Of a DNA stretch of 64,000 bases, positions 11,677 to 25,500 are shown in pieces (position 1 is the stretch's first letter; each line of letters starts with the position of its first letter). Origin of the DNA: Heterostelium album PN500 (lineage: Eukaryota > Evosea > Eumycetozoa > Acytosteliales > Acytosteliaceae); contig NW_008805076.1 of NCBI RefSeq assembly GCF_000004825.1, positions 868,001-932,000 of the forward strand, read 5' to 3'. Both the position numbers and the translations under genes were made by a program. The notes under the pieces were generated by a model. The model saw only the letters and a list, made by a program, of their open reading frames with translations. It searched no databases and was not told where the DNA came from.

Positions 11677-13034
11677 TATCTATCTAATATACATATAAAA
11701 ATAGGTAAATTTTATTGCTGTTCTTTTTTTTAAAAAAACTTAAAGGGATTTTTTGTGAAGATCATTGACTTTGGAACAAGATTGTTTTTTTAAAATTTTT
11801 AACACAATTTTTGTTTTAATTTTAGACGATCATAGAATAATATTTGCATACAGATAAATAATGAACAATAAAATCAACTCATTTTTTAATAATTAAGTAG
11901 TTTATTTAATTCAATCATCGATTGATAGAGTTAAAACTGTAATCAGTATATAGTTAGAGTTACATGTAGATAGAGTATTGGTTAGAAAATCATCGGGCGA
12001 AATCAAGTTTGTGGGTATCAAAAAAGATCTTTGGGAAATCATGATTTAATTAAACAACAGATCACTGTTCTTCTTCTTCTTTAGAAAAATACAAATCATA
12101 CAATCAGATTGATCAAAGAAAATGAAATCTTAAAGTTATTTTGGTTTTTCAAACTCCCTGCAAAAGAAGATTTGGTATGAAACTCTCGATCATGATGACT
12201 GTTTTTTATTTCTATTTTTGATGCGATTTGTTTAGTTTAGATGGTTTGGGTGAGTCAACAACAAATAATTAAACACACACCAACCAACATCTTAATTAAA
12301 TTAAATATTATCTAATCATTACATATAAAAAAAGTTGAAGTTTTATTAGTTGTAATGAAAAAAAAAAAAAAACAAACTAAAACTAGTTTAAATTCAACAG
12401 CAATTCATTATTAGCCAATTCAATTATAGTAGTTGAACATATGATTGACAAAAATTTTCATTCATATTGGTGTGAAAAAGGGAAGGTATGAAAATGCAAC
12501 ACAATGGTTGTTTTTTTCTGTTTTTTTTTTTTTTTTTTCTAAGAGGACTGGTTGTTGTGAAGTGAATGAATGAAAGAATGACTCTTGGTGTGTGAGTCAG
12601 AGGGTTACACTTTAACTTTTCCTACTTAAATACTACCAACAGTAATAAATTTAATATTGGTGTTACTGAACTCTGCTACTTGACTAATTACACCCCTCAG
12701 CATAAAAAAAATAAACAACATCAAAAAAATCAAAATAAAAAAAGAAAAAAATAAAATAGGAAAATTAAAATGACTAATATCAATAGTCTAATGTTGTTCA
12801 GCACTATATATACCATCCTTACACAAATTTGTGTAAGCTTTAATTCTATGTTTGTGTACACAGTTATTAGTTAATTAATAATATATAATAATAATATTAA
12901 AGTTGGAAAAGAATCTAGAATCAGATTTAAAAATAGATAATATTTTTTTTAATTTCTATTTTTAATATATTTTTTTTAATTTTTATTTATTTTTTATTTT
13001 TTATTTTTTAATTTTTTTGTTATTTGGATTTCCA
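11677..13034. other. Divergent promoter region, PIG-X / amino-acid permease
   Basis: About 1.36 kb of A/T-rich sequence with a long T run at 12514-12539. It contains the palindromes listed at 12818-12862. No coding frame of note. Confidence 0.6.
12818..12837. promoter_or_regulatory. 20-bp perfect palindrome upstream of the permease gene
   Basis: CTTACACAAATTTGTGTAAG is identical to its own reverse complement and lies about 200 bp upstream of the permease ATG. A second, 10-bp palindrome TGTGTACACA at 12853-12862 repeats the core TTTGTGTA. The pair looks like a binding site for a dimeric transcription factor, but no known dictyostelid factor is matched with confidence. Confidence 0.35.
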
Positions 13035-14991
13035 ATGTCTGGAAATCATAGTCCAAGAAGCCTCAGTTCAATAGAATGTCAAACTTTAAGCTGTAGCACA
13101 CCCAGTGATTTTTCACTAGCCGAAGATCAAAATTTTGATCCAAAGATTGAATATGTCCAAAATGAAATTTCAATTATGGATCTTACCAACATCACACCTG
13201 AAGGAAGTGGAATTTCATCTCCAAGAGAAGTATCCGGTGAAATATCTCCAAAATTAAAATTTGGAAAGAAATCAATGTAATTATATTTAGATACGGTTTG
13301 TTTTAAAAGATTTATTAATTTTAAAAATTTTATTAATATAAAAAGAGGATTTATTGGTGGTGTATGTTTACTTATTGGAAACATGACTGGACCTGGAATG
13401 GTCTCCATTCCTTTACAATATCAAGAAGGTGGATGGTTATTGTAAATATTAATAAATATATTTATTATTTCTTTACATTAAAAAATATTAATTTTTTATT
13501 TTTCTAATTTCCAATTTTTTTTTAGGACAACGATTACATTTATTTTTATTTGTATTTTAAGTAATGTTTCTGGATTATTATTGGTTGAAGCAATCTCTTC
13601 TATTCCATATAATTCCGAATTTAATGTAAGTAAAACAAGTAATTATAAACTACAAAAAACAAAACAAAAAGAAAATAAAATATTTACTTTTGATTTTCAA
13701 AAACAAACAATTCTTTTTTTAAAGTTGAGAATTGAATTCTGTATTTTAGCAAAATTCTATTTTGGAAAATATGGATACTACATATCACAAGTTTTTATCA
13801 ACTGTTCTCTACAAGCAACTAATATTGCTTCGATCATAGTTGGTTCACAGGTCATGGATTCAATGATCATCTCTATTTTTAAGAAAACCTGTGGTCTCGA
13901 GTTGTATCCGAACCCCGGATGGGTCTGTGTTTCCCAAACGTCTAGCCATATGTCACCCTTCCTGGATTCCTATATGCTTTTCACCCTGGGATACCTCATA
14001 GTTTTGTGTCTTATTATCCCACTGGGTTTCCTCAACCTGGACGATAATATTATTGTCCAAATCGGTGCTTTCATAGTGATGGTGGCGGTTTGCACAAGTT
14101 GGGTCGTTCTCTTTATCAAACATGGTTTAGAGCCTTCCAATTCACCTGTTTTAGGAGATGGTAAAGGAATTGCCCAAATTTTAGGAAATATAGTATTTAA
14201 CTATGCATATATCACAACTTTACCTAGTTGGGTAAATGAATCTGTAAGTATAAAATGTTGTTTATTTTTCTAAAATTAATATAATATTAATTTTTAATTT
14301 TTTTTAGAAATCAAATGTTAATATTAAAAAGACAATTTGGGCATCTTCAGGATTTTCAACATTCTTATTTATTGTAGTTGGCTTGTTAGGTAGTTTGGCA
14401 TTTGGAAATATGCCATCTAATTCCGATATCCTGAGTGTTATCAATTCATCACCAGAGGCAAATATTTTCACCAAGATCTCGGTCTATGCATTCCCATTTG
14501 CAGTCCTGACAGCATCCATCCCTGTATTCTCTATCATTGTTAAATACAATCTACTTCAAACAAAGCTGCCAAAGTTTGGTGCCATTCTATTAGCAATCTT
14601 TCTGCCTTGGATCATTGTTATACCGTTTATGACCGGAGACAGACTTCTCTACATTTCAAACTATGCCAGTTTATTTTTTAGTTCCGCCTCCAACTTTATC
14701 ATTCCGCTTCTGATCTATCTAAAGTCAGTTCAATTCCGAAAGAATGGAAGAACAATGACCGACCACCAAAAACAAATACTCAAAGAGGCAGGAATAGATC
14801 CAATACTTTTGGAACAACCAATGTCACCATCATCTTCAGTGGAACTCGAGGAATTGCAATTGATTTACCGAGTGTTCCCAAGATTGGATCTGGAAAAGTG
14901 TAAGCGCGTTGCAATTGCCTGTATAACATTACTTGGATTTATTATTCCAATAGTTATTATTACAACTTTTGTTTTTCAATATGCAACCTAA
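13035..14991 (+). CDS. Amino acid/auxin permease family transporter (SLC38-like)
   Basis: Five exons (13035-13276, 13346-13441, 13526-13625, 13725-14243, 14308-14991) give 546 residues. A hydrophilic N-terminal tail of about 80 residues precedes the first membrane helix, whose GNMTGPGMVSIPLQ matches the unwound GxGxxxLP substrate-binding helix of the Aa_trans family. About ten to eleven hydrophobic helices follow, with a basic cytosolic loop (FRKNGRTMTDHQKQIL) before the last one. It should move neutral amino acids with H+ or Na+ across the plasma or lysosomal membrane. The direction and substrate cannot be read. Intron 13626-13724 is 99 nt and has no in-frame stop. Intron 1 uses an acceptor at 13345. 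Confidence 0.9.
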
Positions 14992-15146
14992 GGGAATATT
15001 AAAAGATTAATAAACTATAGTAATAATAAGCAATTAAAAATAATAGATTGTCTCTGAGAGATAATATCCATTGATTTTGATTTTTCTTTTATTTTCCAAT
15101 GTAATAAATAACATTGGAATTAGTTAGTTATTTTCTTTTTATATTT

Positions 15147-17941
15147 TTATAATGGGCTACCAAGTAGTTTCATATAAACTGGTGCCTTCTCTTTAACCAA
15201 CTCTTTGTGTGAACCTTGGTGCACGATTTTACCATGATCCAAAACAAAGATGTGATCGACCATATTTTGCATTGAGATCAAGTCGTGCGATACAATGATG
15301 AGTGTAATATTGTTGGCTGTGGCAAACTGAAAGAGTTTGGGGAAAATGATTTCTCGCTTCTTGAATGCATCCATCTGACTCATTGATTCATCTAGGATGA
15401 CAATCTTGGCTTCTGTTCTCACAAAGATTCTTGCGAGTGCAATCGACTGTGCGAAACCACCACTTATGTTCTTTCCACCCAGCTCGACCGTCTGATCCAA
15501 TACGGGATTGTTGGTGATGTCCATCGATTGTGGAACGATCGGTGCCGGGTTGACATTGGATTCGTCGTCGGACTCCTCGTCATCGTCCATCGAAGCGAGA
15601 TTCAATACCGACCAGACACGCTGTACCAACTTGGACGACTCCAAATCTTCGCCTTTCAAACAGGCATCGATATTGCTCTTGACATCTCTGCCCTGAACCA
15701 ACGACTCTGGTGTATTCTGGAAATTAACAGTACGTCTGAGAGTGACCTGTTGTTGACTCTGATTGAGTATTGCCTCACAAGTATTGTTATCGATGCATCC
15801 ACTCTTGGTTAGAGTACTCTTTATAGCCGGTGAAATTGGATCACCAAATGGTTTCATCTCATCATCGTTTCCATAGTAAGGTGAATCCGGTAGTTGTGAA
15901 TTTGCATCCTCTGCAAAAGCAAATACTCCTGCTGCTGATGCTGCTTCAATAACTAAAATTGTTGTTTTTCGAAATATATATTATATTAGCTATTTGTTAT
16001 CACATTGAATCAATTGATTGATTGATTGATAATTACTTTGTTCTTCGGTTGCAGTTGGATTACCAACTCTAATATTATCTCTGACGGTTCCGTGGAAAAT
16101 AAAAGGTCTTTGGGATACATAAGAAATTAATCTACGTATGGATGATCTTGATATTTCGTTATAGGGAATACCATTCAAAAGAATTTCACCATCGTCTGGT
16201 GTATATATTTTACAAAGAATATGATTGAGTGTTGATTTTCCAGCTCTATTTTGACCAACCAATGCATATCTTTTACCGGGTAATATCTAAAAAAATTTGT
16301 TTAAAAGTGAGTAAGACATCAATTTAAATTTAATATAAAAATGTGTGTGTGTGTGTGTAACATACAGTCATTTCTCCTTGTAAATCTAAAACTGGTAGTG
16401 GAGGTAATAAAGAAAACTTATTTTCATAGGCATATTTTACATTTCTTAATTTTAATTCTTCAAATTTATATACACTATTATTGAATTGAAGAGTAATAAT
16501 AGTTGATTATATTAATATTAATTCATTTTGATTGTATTGTAAATGTAGAATATGATTTAAACATACCTTTTAAGATTTCCATCTTCTTCGATAAAAGTTG
16601 GAATATTCAATAACTCTTTAACTTTCTTTTGATGTTTATATATATTTTTGAAACTTGCAAATGAGTTCCAAATTCTCTTACCCAAACGACTATATCAATT
16701 ATAATGTATCAATATGAATATTATTTAAAGTTATTATAACGAGAAATATTAATAAATAACTAACTTACATTACACGATTTATCTCTAATAACATAGTTCT
16801 ATACTCTTCATTGTTTATACCCTGACGCAACATTACTTTGTGAGCCACCCATACTTCCGCTGCGAATTCAAATACCGAACGGTTGTGTATCGATCGCCAT
16901 ACTCTTGATACAAGTGTTGAGAATGATTGAGTATTCTCTAGTTCCTTCTCGATGAGGTTATCGAACAACGACAGCTGAGTCTCTTGTAGATTGTTCACCT
17001 GTATATCCGATAGACCCTCCAGTGTATTGGTGACCATCTTACTCATAGCAACCTGATAGGTATCTCTAAACTTGATTTCATTCGCCTCTACCAAATGAAC
17101 TCGCAGTCTCTGACTCACTTTCTGATAGATCGCAATAAGTATCGGATGTAATATAATCAAAGGATCAATCTTTCTCCTACTTCTAAACAGATCCGATCCT
17201 TCAACAACTATAAACGTGTATAAATATAGTTAGATCATATTAGTTAGTTAGTTAGTGCTTATCATGATATATTTGTATCTACATACCAAATGCATAGAGT
17301 GTAGCAAAGAAATCAGGTATTGTATATGTAAAGAATGAAATGGTTGTATTGATTGATGAAGATATCTTAAATTCCAACTCCAACGGTCCAATGTTATTCT
17401 TCTTTCTCAAAAAGTCGAATGCTCCAATCTCAGAATACAACAATTTCTCCATAACCATTCTTCTAATTAACAATTGGTTCTCAACAGACTAACCACAAAA
17501 AAGTAGTAGAAAAAAGTTGGTTAATAATTAGTTAACAATAAAGTAGTATATCATCAATGTTGTTGTTGTTGTTGTTTACTTTTATATAATACTTACAACC
17601 AGTTTAATTAGATGTGTATTTAGATTATCGAGTACGGCATAGTAGATGGTGAGTAGAACGTATTTGACGACGATTGAATGCGAGTATTGACCGTTGGTCG
17701 ACATCCTATGGGTGATGTCGACACGCGATGCACGCAGGTAATTACCGATCTTTCTCTTTGAGGTGTACCAAGGCAGTATCTCCAACAGTATCGGAATGAC
17801 ATAGTGCACTGCAATGGTCTTTACCAACAACCTCTTATTACTATGCCACAGATACCTATAGAAGACATAGATCGGCATAGCCTTCACCAATGACCATATA
17901 TACAATAGTTTCTTTCGAAACCATCCTATGAACATTAACAT
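15147..17941 (-). CDS. ABC half-transporter with divergent nucleotide-binding domain
   Basis: Seven exons on the minus strand (17597-17941, 17287-17488, 16769-17207, 16567-16689, 16366-16474, 16037-16286, 15147-15952) join in frame to 757 residues. The first half is a membrane domain of the ABC type-1 exporter sort with several hydrophobic helices and an amphipathic coupling region. The ATP-binding half has Walker [11 protein letters not shown]-loop SYVSQRP, Walker [10 protein letters not shown] and H-loop IIVSHDL. The signature reads NISGGFAQ instead of LSGGQ. Between Q-loop and signature lies an insert of roughly 100 residues, rich in D, E, N and S, where ABCB proteins have a compact helical subdomain. 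It is probably a homo- or heterodimeric exporter. ATP hydrolysis may be weakened by the altered signature. Substrate unknown. Confidence 0.88.
16342..16358. repeat. (TG)n microsatellite in an ABC-transporter intron
   Basis: An uninterrupted TG repeat sits close to the donor of intron 5 of the ABC gene (on the minus strand a CA repeat). Confidence 0.9.
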
Positions 17942-19566
17942 TGTTGTTGTTGTTGTTTTTGTTTTTAACTAGTTTATTGTATTGCTAACAAAATCACATA
18001 TATTTATAAATTGCAGTAATTATTATAACAACAACAACAAACAAAAAAGAGACAAATTAAGTAAGTAGTGAAACAACAACCCAAACCATATAAATTAAAC
18101 ACACAAAAATTCAAAATATTAATTTTAACAATTGTTTTTGCTGAAAAATTTAAAAAATTAAAAAAAAATTGAAACGCTCAGTCTTAAGCTTGTTTTCCAT
18201 TGTAACAATCAAAAGATATTTTATTTCTTTAATCCTCAATAATATTAATAGTAATATGTGTTGAACATAACTTATCAATTGATTAATTAATTGTACAAAT
18301 TTGTATGAGATTAAGTTATTTTTAATTAATTAGTTTTCTTTAAAAGGATATGTAAATTATATTTATAGATAAATATTAATAATAATTACTTATAAAGATA
18401 TGTACATATCTTTTTCAACTTTATAATTTATAATACGAAATGTTGTAATGATTTTAGTTAAAATCACCAAACATATTTTAAATGAATAAAATAAACCCAA
18501 AAAATAGTGAGAAAATAATTTTTAAAAAAATTTGTGCACATTGGGTTGGCGGTCCTACACCACTGTGAGGATGTGTCGACGAATCAATGGAAAAAACAAA
18601 AATTTAAATTTAAATTTAATTTTAAAAAATTTTATCGACAAACGAGTAATCCAACAACACACAACTAATACTGATCAAAGAAATAAAACAACCCCCACTA
18701 AATAAATAACACAATAATAAGTGTACCCAACAACAATCATCATTGTCAATACTGTAAAGTTAAAGACACCATTTTTTTTTTTCTTACATTATTGATTAAA
18801 AATAAATCATTTATTTATTTAACAATTTTGTAGAGTTAAGTTTTAGTAATATTAAAGTTCACAAAACAAAAAAAAAAAAAAACAAAAAAGAGTCAACCAA
18901 CAACAAACTTAGCAATAACAAAAATACATACAGCAAACAATTAATTATATAACAACAATAAAAATAGTAGTAATTTTTATTTAATTAATATAATTAATAT
19001 AATTAATATTATATTTAATATTTATATATCTATGTTTATGTTTAGTTTAATGAAAGAATCAACAACAACAACAACAACAACAACAGCAACAATAATAAAA
19101 ACAATAGAATCAACTTTTACTACTTATTAATTAAACTAAACCTATAGTTAATAATATTGTAGTAAAAAATAATTATTTATTTATTAGATTGATATATAAC
19201 AGACATTACAGATAGACAGATATTTTTTTATTGTTCAAAAGTAGAGTTTAAAAGGGGGGTGTTGGATTTTTATTCAAAAAAGTTTTTAAAGGTGACTTCA
19301 TTTTTAAGCACTCAATAGATAATTATCGTGCCACCAACTACATCCATCATCAAACCACTTTAAACGAATATTTATTTTTAAAGATTCAATTAATATTCAG
19401 ATTACTTAAAACACACCCCACACACCCCACAACAACAACAACAAACTTCGACAACACACAATTACTTATTATAATTGTTTACAATCCAAAGTATTTATTT
19501 ATATTTTATTTATATTTTATTTTATTTATTTTTACCATATATATATATATACTAAATATATAGTAA
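17942..19566. other. Divergent intergenic region, ABC transporter / SANT protein
   Basis: About 1.6 kb, extremely A/T-rich, with CAA-rich leaders on both sides. A small G/C-rich island at about 18540-18592 stands out and can fold into a hairpin. No coding frame. Confidence 0.6.
19411..19430 (+). promoter_or_regulatory. CA-rich G-box-like tandem element
   Basis: ACACACCCCACACACCCCAC is a two-fold repeat of an ACACCCC unit about 140 bp upstream of the SANT-protein start codon. It resembles the CA/GT-rich sites of dictyostelid developmental promoters. It could also lie in the 5' untranslated leader. Confidence 0.3.
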
Positions 19567-22500
19567 ATGGTTACATCAACGGATGTATTAAATATGGTAC
19601 AACAAAATAGGAATAATAATAAAAGTCAAGAGGATGACGAAGAAATAGATATTATGAACGATAGTGATGATGAACAACATGAAGCTGTTAATAATAATGA
19701 AAGTAATAGTGGTTTAACACCAATGTTAATTGAACAGCAACAGCAACAGCAACAACATCAACATCAACAAAATCAGCAACAACAAGTATCAGTAGATACT
19801 GCTACTAATAATAGTTCATCATCATCTATATCTTCACCTTCGACTATAACATCACCCTCGATATTTTCAACACACAAACCACTATCTCTGCGGAAAAGCC
19901 AAAATAAAGTGAACACGAAAACAGCCGCCACCAACAACACAACACCAAATAAGAAACCAACATCTTCAAAGAAAAAGAAGAATAGCAGTAACCACAACTC
20001 TGATATTTCAGATGAAGAGCAAACAATTATAATACATTCAAAAGAAGAGTAAGTAAATTAAAAAGTAAAATAAAGATTCCATTTATTTATGAATTGTTAA
20101 AATTAATATTTGTGTGTGTGTGTGTTAGTGTTGGTAATTTTCAAAATGATGATCATGACAGTAGTAATGGTAATGGTTTGGATACAACGACGACCACTAC
20201 CACGATGAATCACGATAGTTATCAAGAGAGGAAAAAGAGAATGGCAAAGAAGAGAAAGGAGAAAGAGACCGGCGGTGATTCATATGAACAGGATGAGTCG
20301 ACTACTACGACGACAACTACGACAACCAACAATGTAAATAGTAACAACGGCAGCAACAACAGCAAGAGAATGAAGAGTAGCAGTAGTAGTGTTCATGGTA
20401 GTAGTGCTACCGACGATGGAACCGACGGTGAAATCGATATCAGCGGTGAAGATGCCGACAACTCCAATTTCAACTTAAACAGTCTCGGAATGATTAAAAT
20501 CGATAATATTCTAACGAAATCATTACAACAACATTTATTATCGCCCTCTCAACATAATCAACACCAACAACAACAACAACAACAACAACAAAATGTACCA
20601 TCTATAAACAATAATAACAGCAACAACAATAAGAAATTGAAAAAGAAGAAAAAGTCAACTAGTAGCAGTAGCAGTAGTAGTAGTAAGAGTAGTAGTAAAA
20701 GTAAAAAGAATAGTAGTTCTAGTAGTAGGAAGAAAAAGAATTCTACACATATTTTCAATATAACTAGCTCAACTTCTAACAATAATAATACTACAACTAC
20801 ATCGGACGATAGTTCGGATATGGAGATTAATATCAATACGTCGGATAGCGATGATGAAGAGTCGAATGCAGTACCAATTGCAAACGACGATGAGGATATC
20901 TTGATAAATAGTATCGATGACTCTGACTCGGAGAACGACGATTCCGACTTTGACTCTGAAAGTGTTGATCAATCCGACTCTTCCACTGCATTCAACATGG
21001 ACGAAACAATGGACTCTGACGATTCCAACAATGAAGATGAACAGCAACAACAGGCAATCGAGCTGAAAAAGAAAAAATCAACAAAGAGGCGTGAAAAAGA
21101 TAAAGATAAAGATAGAGATAGAGATAAGAAATCAAGTAGTAGTAAAGATAAAGATAAGAAGAAAAAGAAGAAGTCATCAAGTAGTAGTAGTAGAAGCAGC
21201 AGTAGTAGTTCTAGTTCCAGAAAGAAACAAAGACAACTATTGCTTCAACAACAACAGCAACAATATGAACAACAACAACAACTTCAACAGAGTCAACAAC
21301 AGCAACAACAGTTACAACAGCTACTACAACTGCAACAACATCATCATAACAACCAACAATTAATACAACAGCAGCAGCAACAACAGCAACAACAACAGGA
21401 AGATATCCAACAACCAATTGATATAGATAATCCATTCCTCTCACCTATGCCAATACAACCATCCAACAGTATCAGTAGTAAACTCTCTACTTATACCTCA
21501 CAATTTCACCCGTTTGATCCACACACTTTGCAAACACTCTCCTTTTTAGCACCGTTTTCACCGATGGCATTTCCAATGCCACTGGCATCACCCATCTCAC
21601 CAGGTGTACTTGATTTCGCACCACTTTCACCGGTTTGTCCACTCTCACCGCTTTCTCCACTCTCGCCCATCACCTCACCGACCTCACCATCTTTCATCAC
21701 CAGCAACCTCCTATCGTCAAGCAGCCACCAACACAACTCATCCTCCTCGAACGAATCGAAACCAGAGAGATATGTCAACAGTATTTTCAACTCAATCATC
21801 AAGCGAGAACCTAATTCCGCGCTATCCAACAGCAGTAACAGTATTGGCAGCAACAGTAACACTAACAACGATCTACCATATTCCAAATCGTTGTCGCTAT
21901 CAACATCAGCTTTAAATACCACCACCACACCAACTTCGATCGCATCGTCATTACCCTCCATCCCAACACCAATAACATCATCATCAATATCAACATCTTT
22001 AACAACACCAACTTCAGTAGATTCCAGTCAATCCATTGGATCACCTCAAATTACATCGCTGACGCCTTACAACTCACTGCAGGGTGCAGCTCAGCAGAAT
22101 CAGTTGTTACTAGTTGCAACAGGTGCCAACAACAAGAAGGCCAAACGTTTCACAATGGATCCAAATGTTCAGAAACATTTCCAACTGACGGTTTGGCACG
22201 AAGAAGAAAAGATGTTTTTCCGAGAGTTGTTTTGTGCGTATGGTCGTGAATGGCATATCATATCGACGTTGATGTGTGGCACAAAGTCACCGACACAAAT
22301 CAAGAATTTCTACTATGATGTACGTCTCACTTTGTTGGCACCGTTGTTTGGATTGTCAGCAGATGAAACAAGATCACGTATAACACTACCACATCAATCG
22401 ATTTCATCAGGTACAGCAGCAAATGGCAGTAGTAGTGCAAATGGTACTGGTACACCCAACCCCAGTGCTTCTCCACAACCGAAATCACCACAATTACTTC

Positions 22501-25500
22501 AACAATTACAACAACAACAGATTCAAATACAACCAACTCAGCAACCACAACAACAGCAACCACAACAACAATCAATCTTACCAACTCAAACAGATGATAG
22601 TATTATCTCCACTACTACAACAATTACAACTACCACCAATAATAATGGCGTAACAACTACCACCACAACAACTACTACCACTTCACCAACTATCACATCG
22701 ATTCCATTCATTCATCCAAGTAACAAACGACATCTTGCAGTTAGTGATGACGATCTTAAATCGAAAAAGAAATCAAGATCTTCTAAAAGAGTAAGTGTTA
22801 ATTTTTGAAAATTATTGAAAGTTGGCATAAACATTATTAATATATAAATATTGCTACATTATTATCAATATAAATAGACATTTAGATTCGGTAGATTTAC
22901 AAGTGCGTCAACAAGAATTCCAAAGAATTCTGTAAAGGTCAGTAAGAATAAGGTACAGGAAGTAAATCAATCGGTAAAGTTCCCAGTTGGTTCGGCAGCG
23001 TTCTATTTCTATCAACACTCTGAGGTATTCCCACCTGGAAAGTGGTTCGAAGTGAAAGTGTTGGATGTTGGCGATGCCTCCACACCCAAACAGACAACAA
23101 ACAACACACTTCCAATTGAACCAAAGATGGAAGACAATCTAAACGGTACCAAATACAAGGTGGTTATGTTCAACATGAACAAGACCAAAGGTTTCTGGGT
23201 GAGCGAAGAGGATTTGAAAGCGGAACTCGATGTCGGTGCTGAGATTTGGGAATTCAGTGCCGATCCACTGGCAGAAGACGAGTTGCTACAACAGCAACAA
23301 CATCAGCAACAAGTTCAGCAGATCTCACTCATGCAACAGCAGCAACAACAACCGACACCTCTCCAGTCATTGTTGCCACCACCCTCGCTCGATGCCAACG
23401 TCCAAGACTCTGTTGGAAAGATGGTGGAGTCACTGTTGCCAACGACCGATCGTCTCAAACTCCAACAGTGGCTGGAAGGCAAGTTGGATAACATGCAACC
23501 GAATCCAAGTTTCAAATTTCCGACACTGGAGAAAGGCGAACCTGGTACTCTGACCAGAGAGATCTATGATATTCCTGCATTTTCAATGGAGTATCTCAAT
23601 TGTGGATCGATCTCAATCTCTAGCAAACAAAAGTGTTTCTTTGAGTGTATTTCTTCGACATTTGAAGAGAAAGACTTTATCGCCATCAATTTCTCATCGA
23701 TCTTTGGAAGCTGTCAATTCATATCGGACATCAACAATCGTACCTACATTACAGAGCTTTTCGACAATATTTTGAAGGCATCCGATATCTCAGTGTCTCT
23801 TGTCATATCGAAATTTGGATCGGGACTATTACCAACCAAATCCAATGCCAACCTAACCTCGTCATTGTCATCTTCGTCATTGCTTCAAAATTTGATACCA
23901 ACAACAACAACGACAGCAATAGCAACAACTTCAACAGCAACCATTCCAATTGTAAAGACAGAGCCAACAAAACCAATTATTCAAAATACTCCAACATTGA
24001 CACCTACAACAACAGCGACAACAACAACAACTCCAGCAGTAGTTCCAACTCAAACAACATCAACTCTAACATCGACCCTAACCCCTACACCAACAACAAC
24101 AAATCCAACACCTACTTCCACCCCTGCAACAAGTGTTGCGGCTGTTAAAGTTGAATCAAATGTAGCTCAGGTAAAACCAGTTGTAAAGAAGCAGGTTGAG
24201 GTTGCTCAAGCTACAACCAGTACTGTTCCCATCTCACCGGTCAAATCGACCACAACCGTTGTCCCATCGCCAGTTGCAAAGTCTAGTGCTCCAGTTCAAC
24301 ATACTAATTCAAGTGGAGAGCCAACAACGACAACAACAACAGTTGTTCCAAAATCAACTCCATCAACAAGTGCAAGACCAATAGCAAGTAAACCACCAGC
24401 TCCTAATCCACACAGCTCAGCACCATCCTCAATTCCAACAACAGCAACAGCAGCAGTTGTCTCCCAAAAGCCTGCAGGAACTCCAATGACCTCATCAAAA
24501 CCTGCAGCAACCACCACCACAACACCTGCTAACCAACTTAAAGTAGCTGGAGTTCCTTCAACTGCTGGCGTTCCTATTAAAACAGTTGTTGCATCAAAAC
24601 CATCTGCCTCGTCAACATTGGTACAATCTACTATCAAACCAGGTGCACCAGGATCTGTTATAACATCTAAATCAATGGCATCATCAACAACACCTCAAAC
24701 TGCTACTTCCACCTCCACCACCACCGGAACCAAACCAATAGTAACTACATCATCTTCAAAACCACTTGCTACCAGTGGAGTACCAGGATCTTCAATACCA
24801 CCAAAACCAAAATCGTCAATGCCTCAAGTCATCATCAATGCCAACGGCCAAAAGATCTACACCTGTCCTTGCTGCGTTGGAAAGAATCCACCCTCTGTCA
24901 ATCCGAATCAAGTCTCACACCTCAAGCCAAAGCCTGGTATGGTAACGGCCACCAAGCCAATGCCCAACAGTAGTGTCACCCCGGGTGCCACTAAACCACC
25001 ACCATCATCTACCTATGTAATGTCCAAAACTGCACCAACTCCAACCAATGGAGTATATGCTAAAACTGCTGCAACATCGATTGCTCCAGGAGTATCAAAT
25101 ACAACAACAACAACAACGCCTACCACCAGTCCGACCAAACCAATAATCACAACAACACCACAACCCAATATTTCGAAACCAGCACCACCTACAACTAGTA
25201 TTGCTAAACCAACCACCATGTCATCTGTCTCAGTATCAAAACCAATTGCTACAGGATCCAAACCATCGGCATCAACAACATCATCATCAACAATACCAAC
25301 ACAAACAACTTCTACATCTGCTCCATCTACTCCATCTACCTCAACTACACAGCCAACCAATAAAACAAATACAACTCCAGTAACTTCCCCTCAAAAGACT
25401 ATCTCACCTACAAAACAACCAACAACAGCACCAACAACAAATACCAATACCAACACCAATACAAATACAAATCCATCTACAACGACTTCAAGCATTTCAA

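Noticed and set aside
13626-13724. Treating the permease intron as coding because the frame stays open
   Set aside because: It has GTAAGT and a T-rich AG end and encodes a Lys/Gln/Asn-rich stretch that would interrupt the transporter fold. Splicing restores the expected helix spacing.
20558-21444. Long minus-strand frames rich in Leu and Val
   Set aside because: They are mirror images of the poly-Q, poly-S and poly-N coding repeats of the SANT gene on the plus strand.
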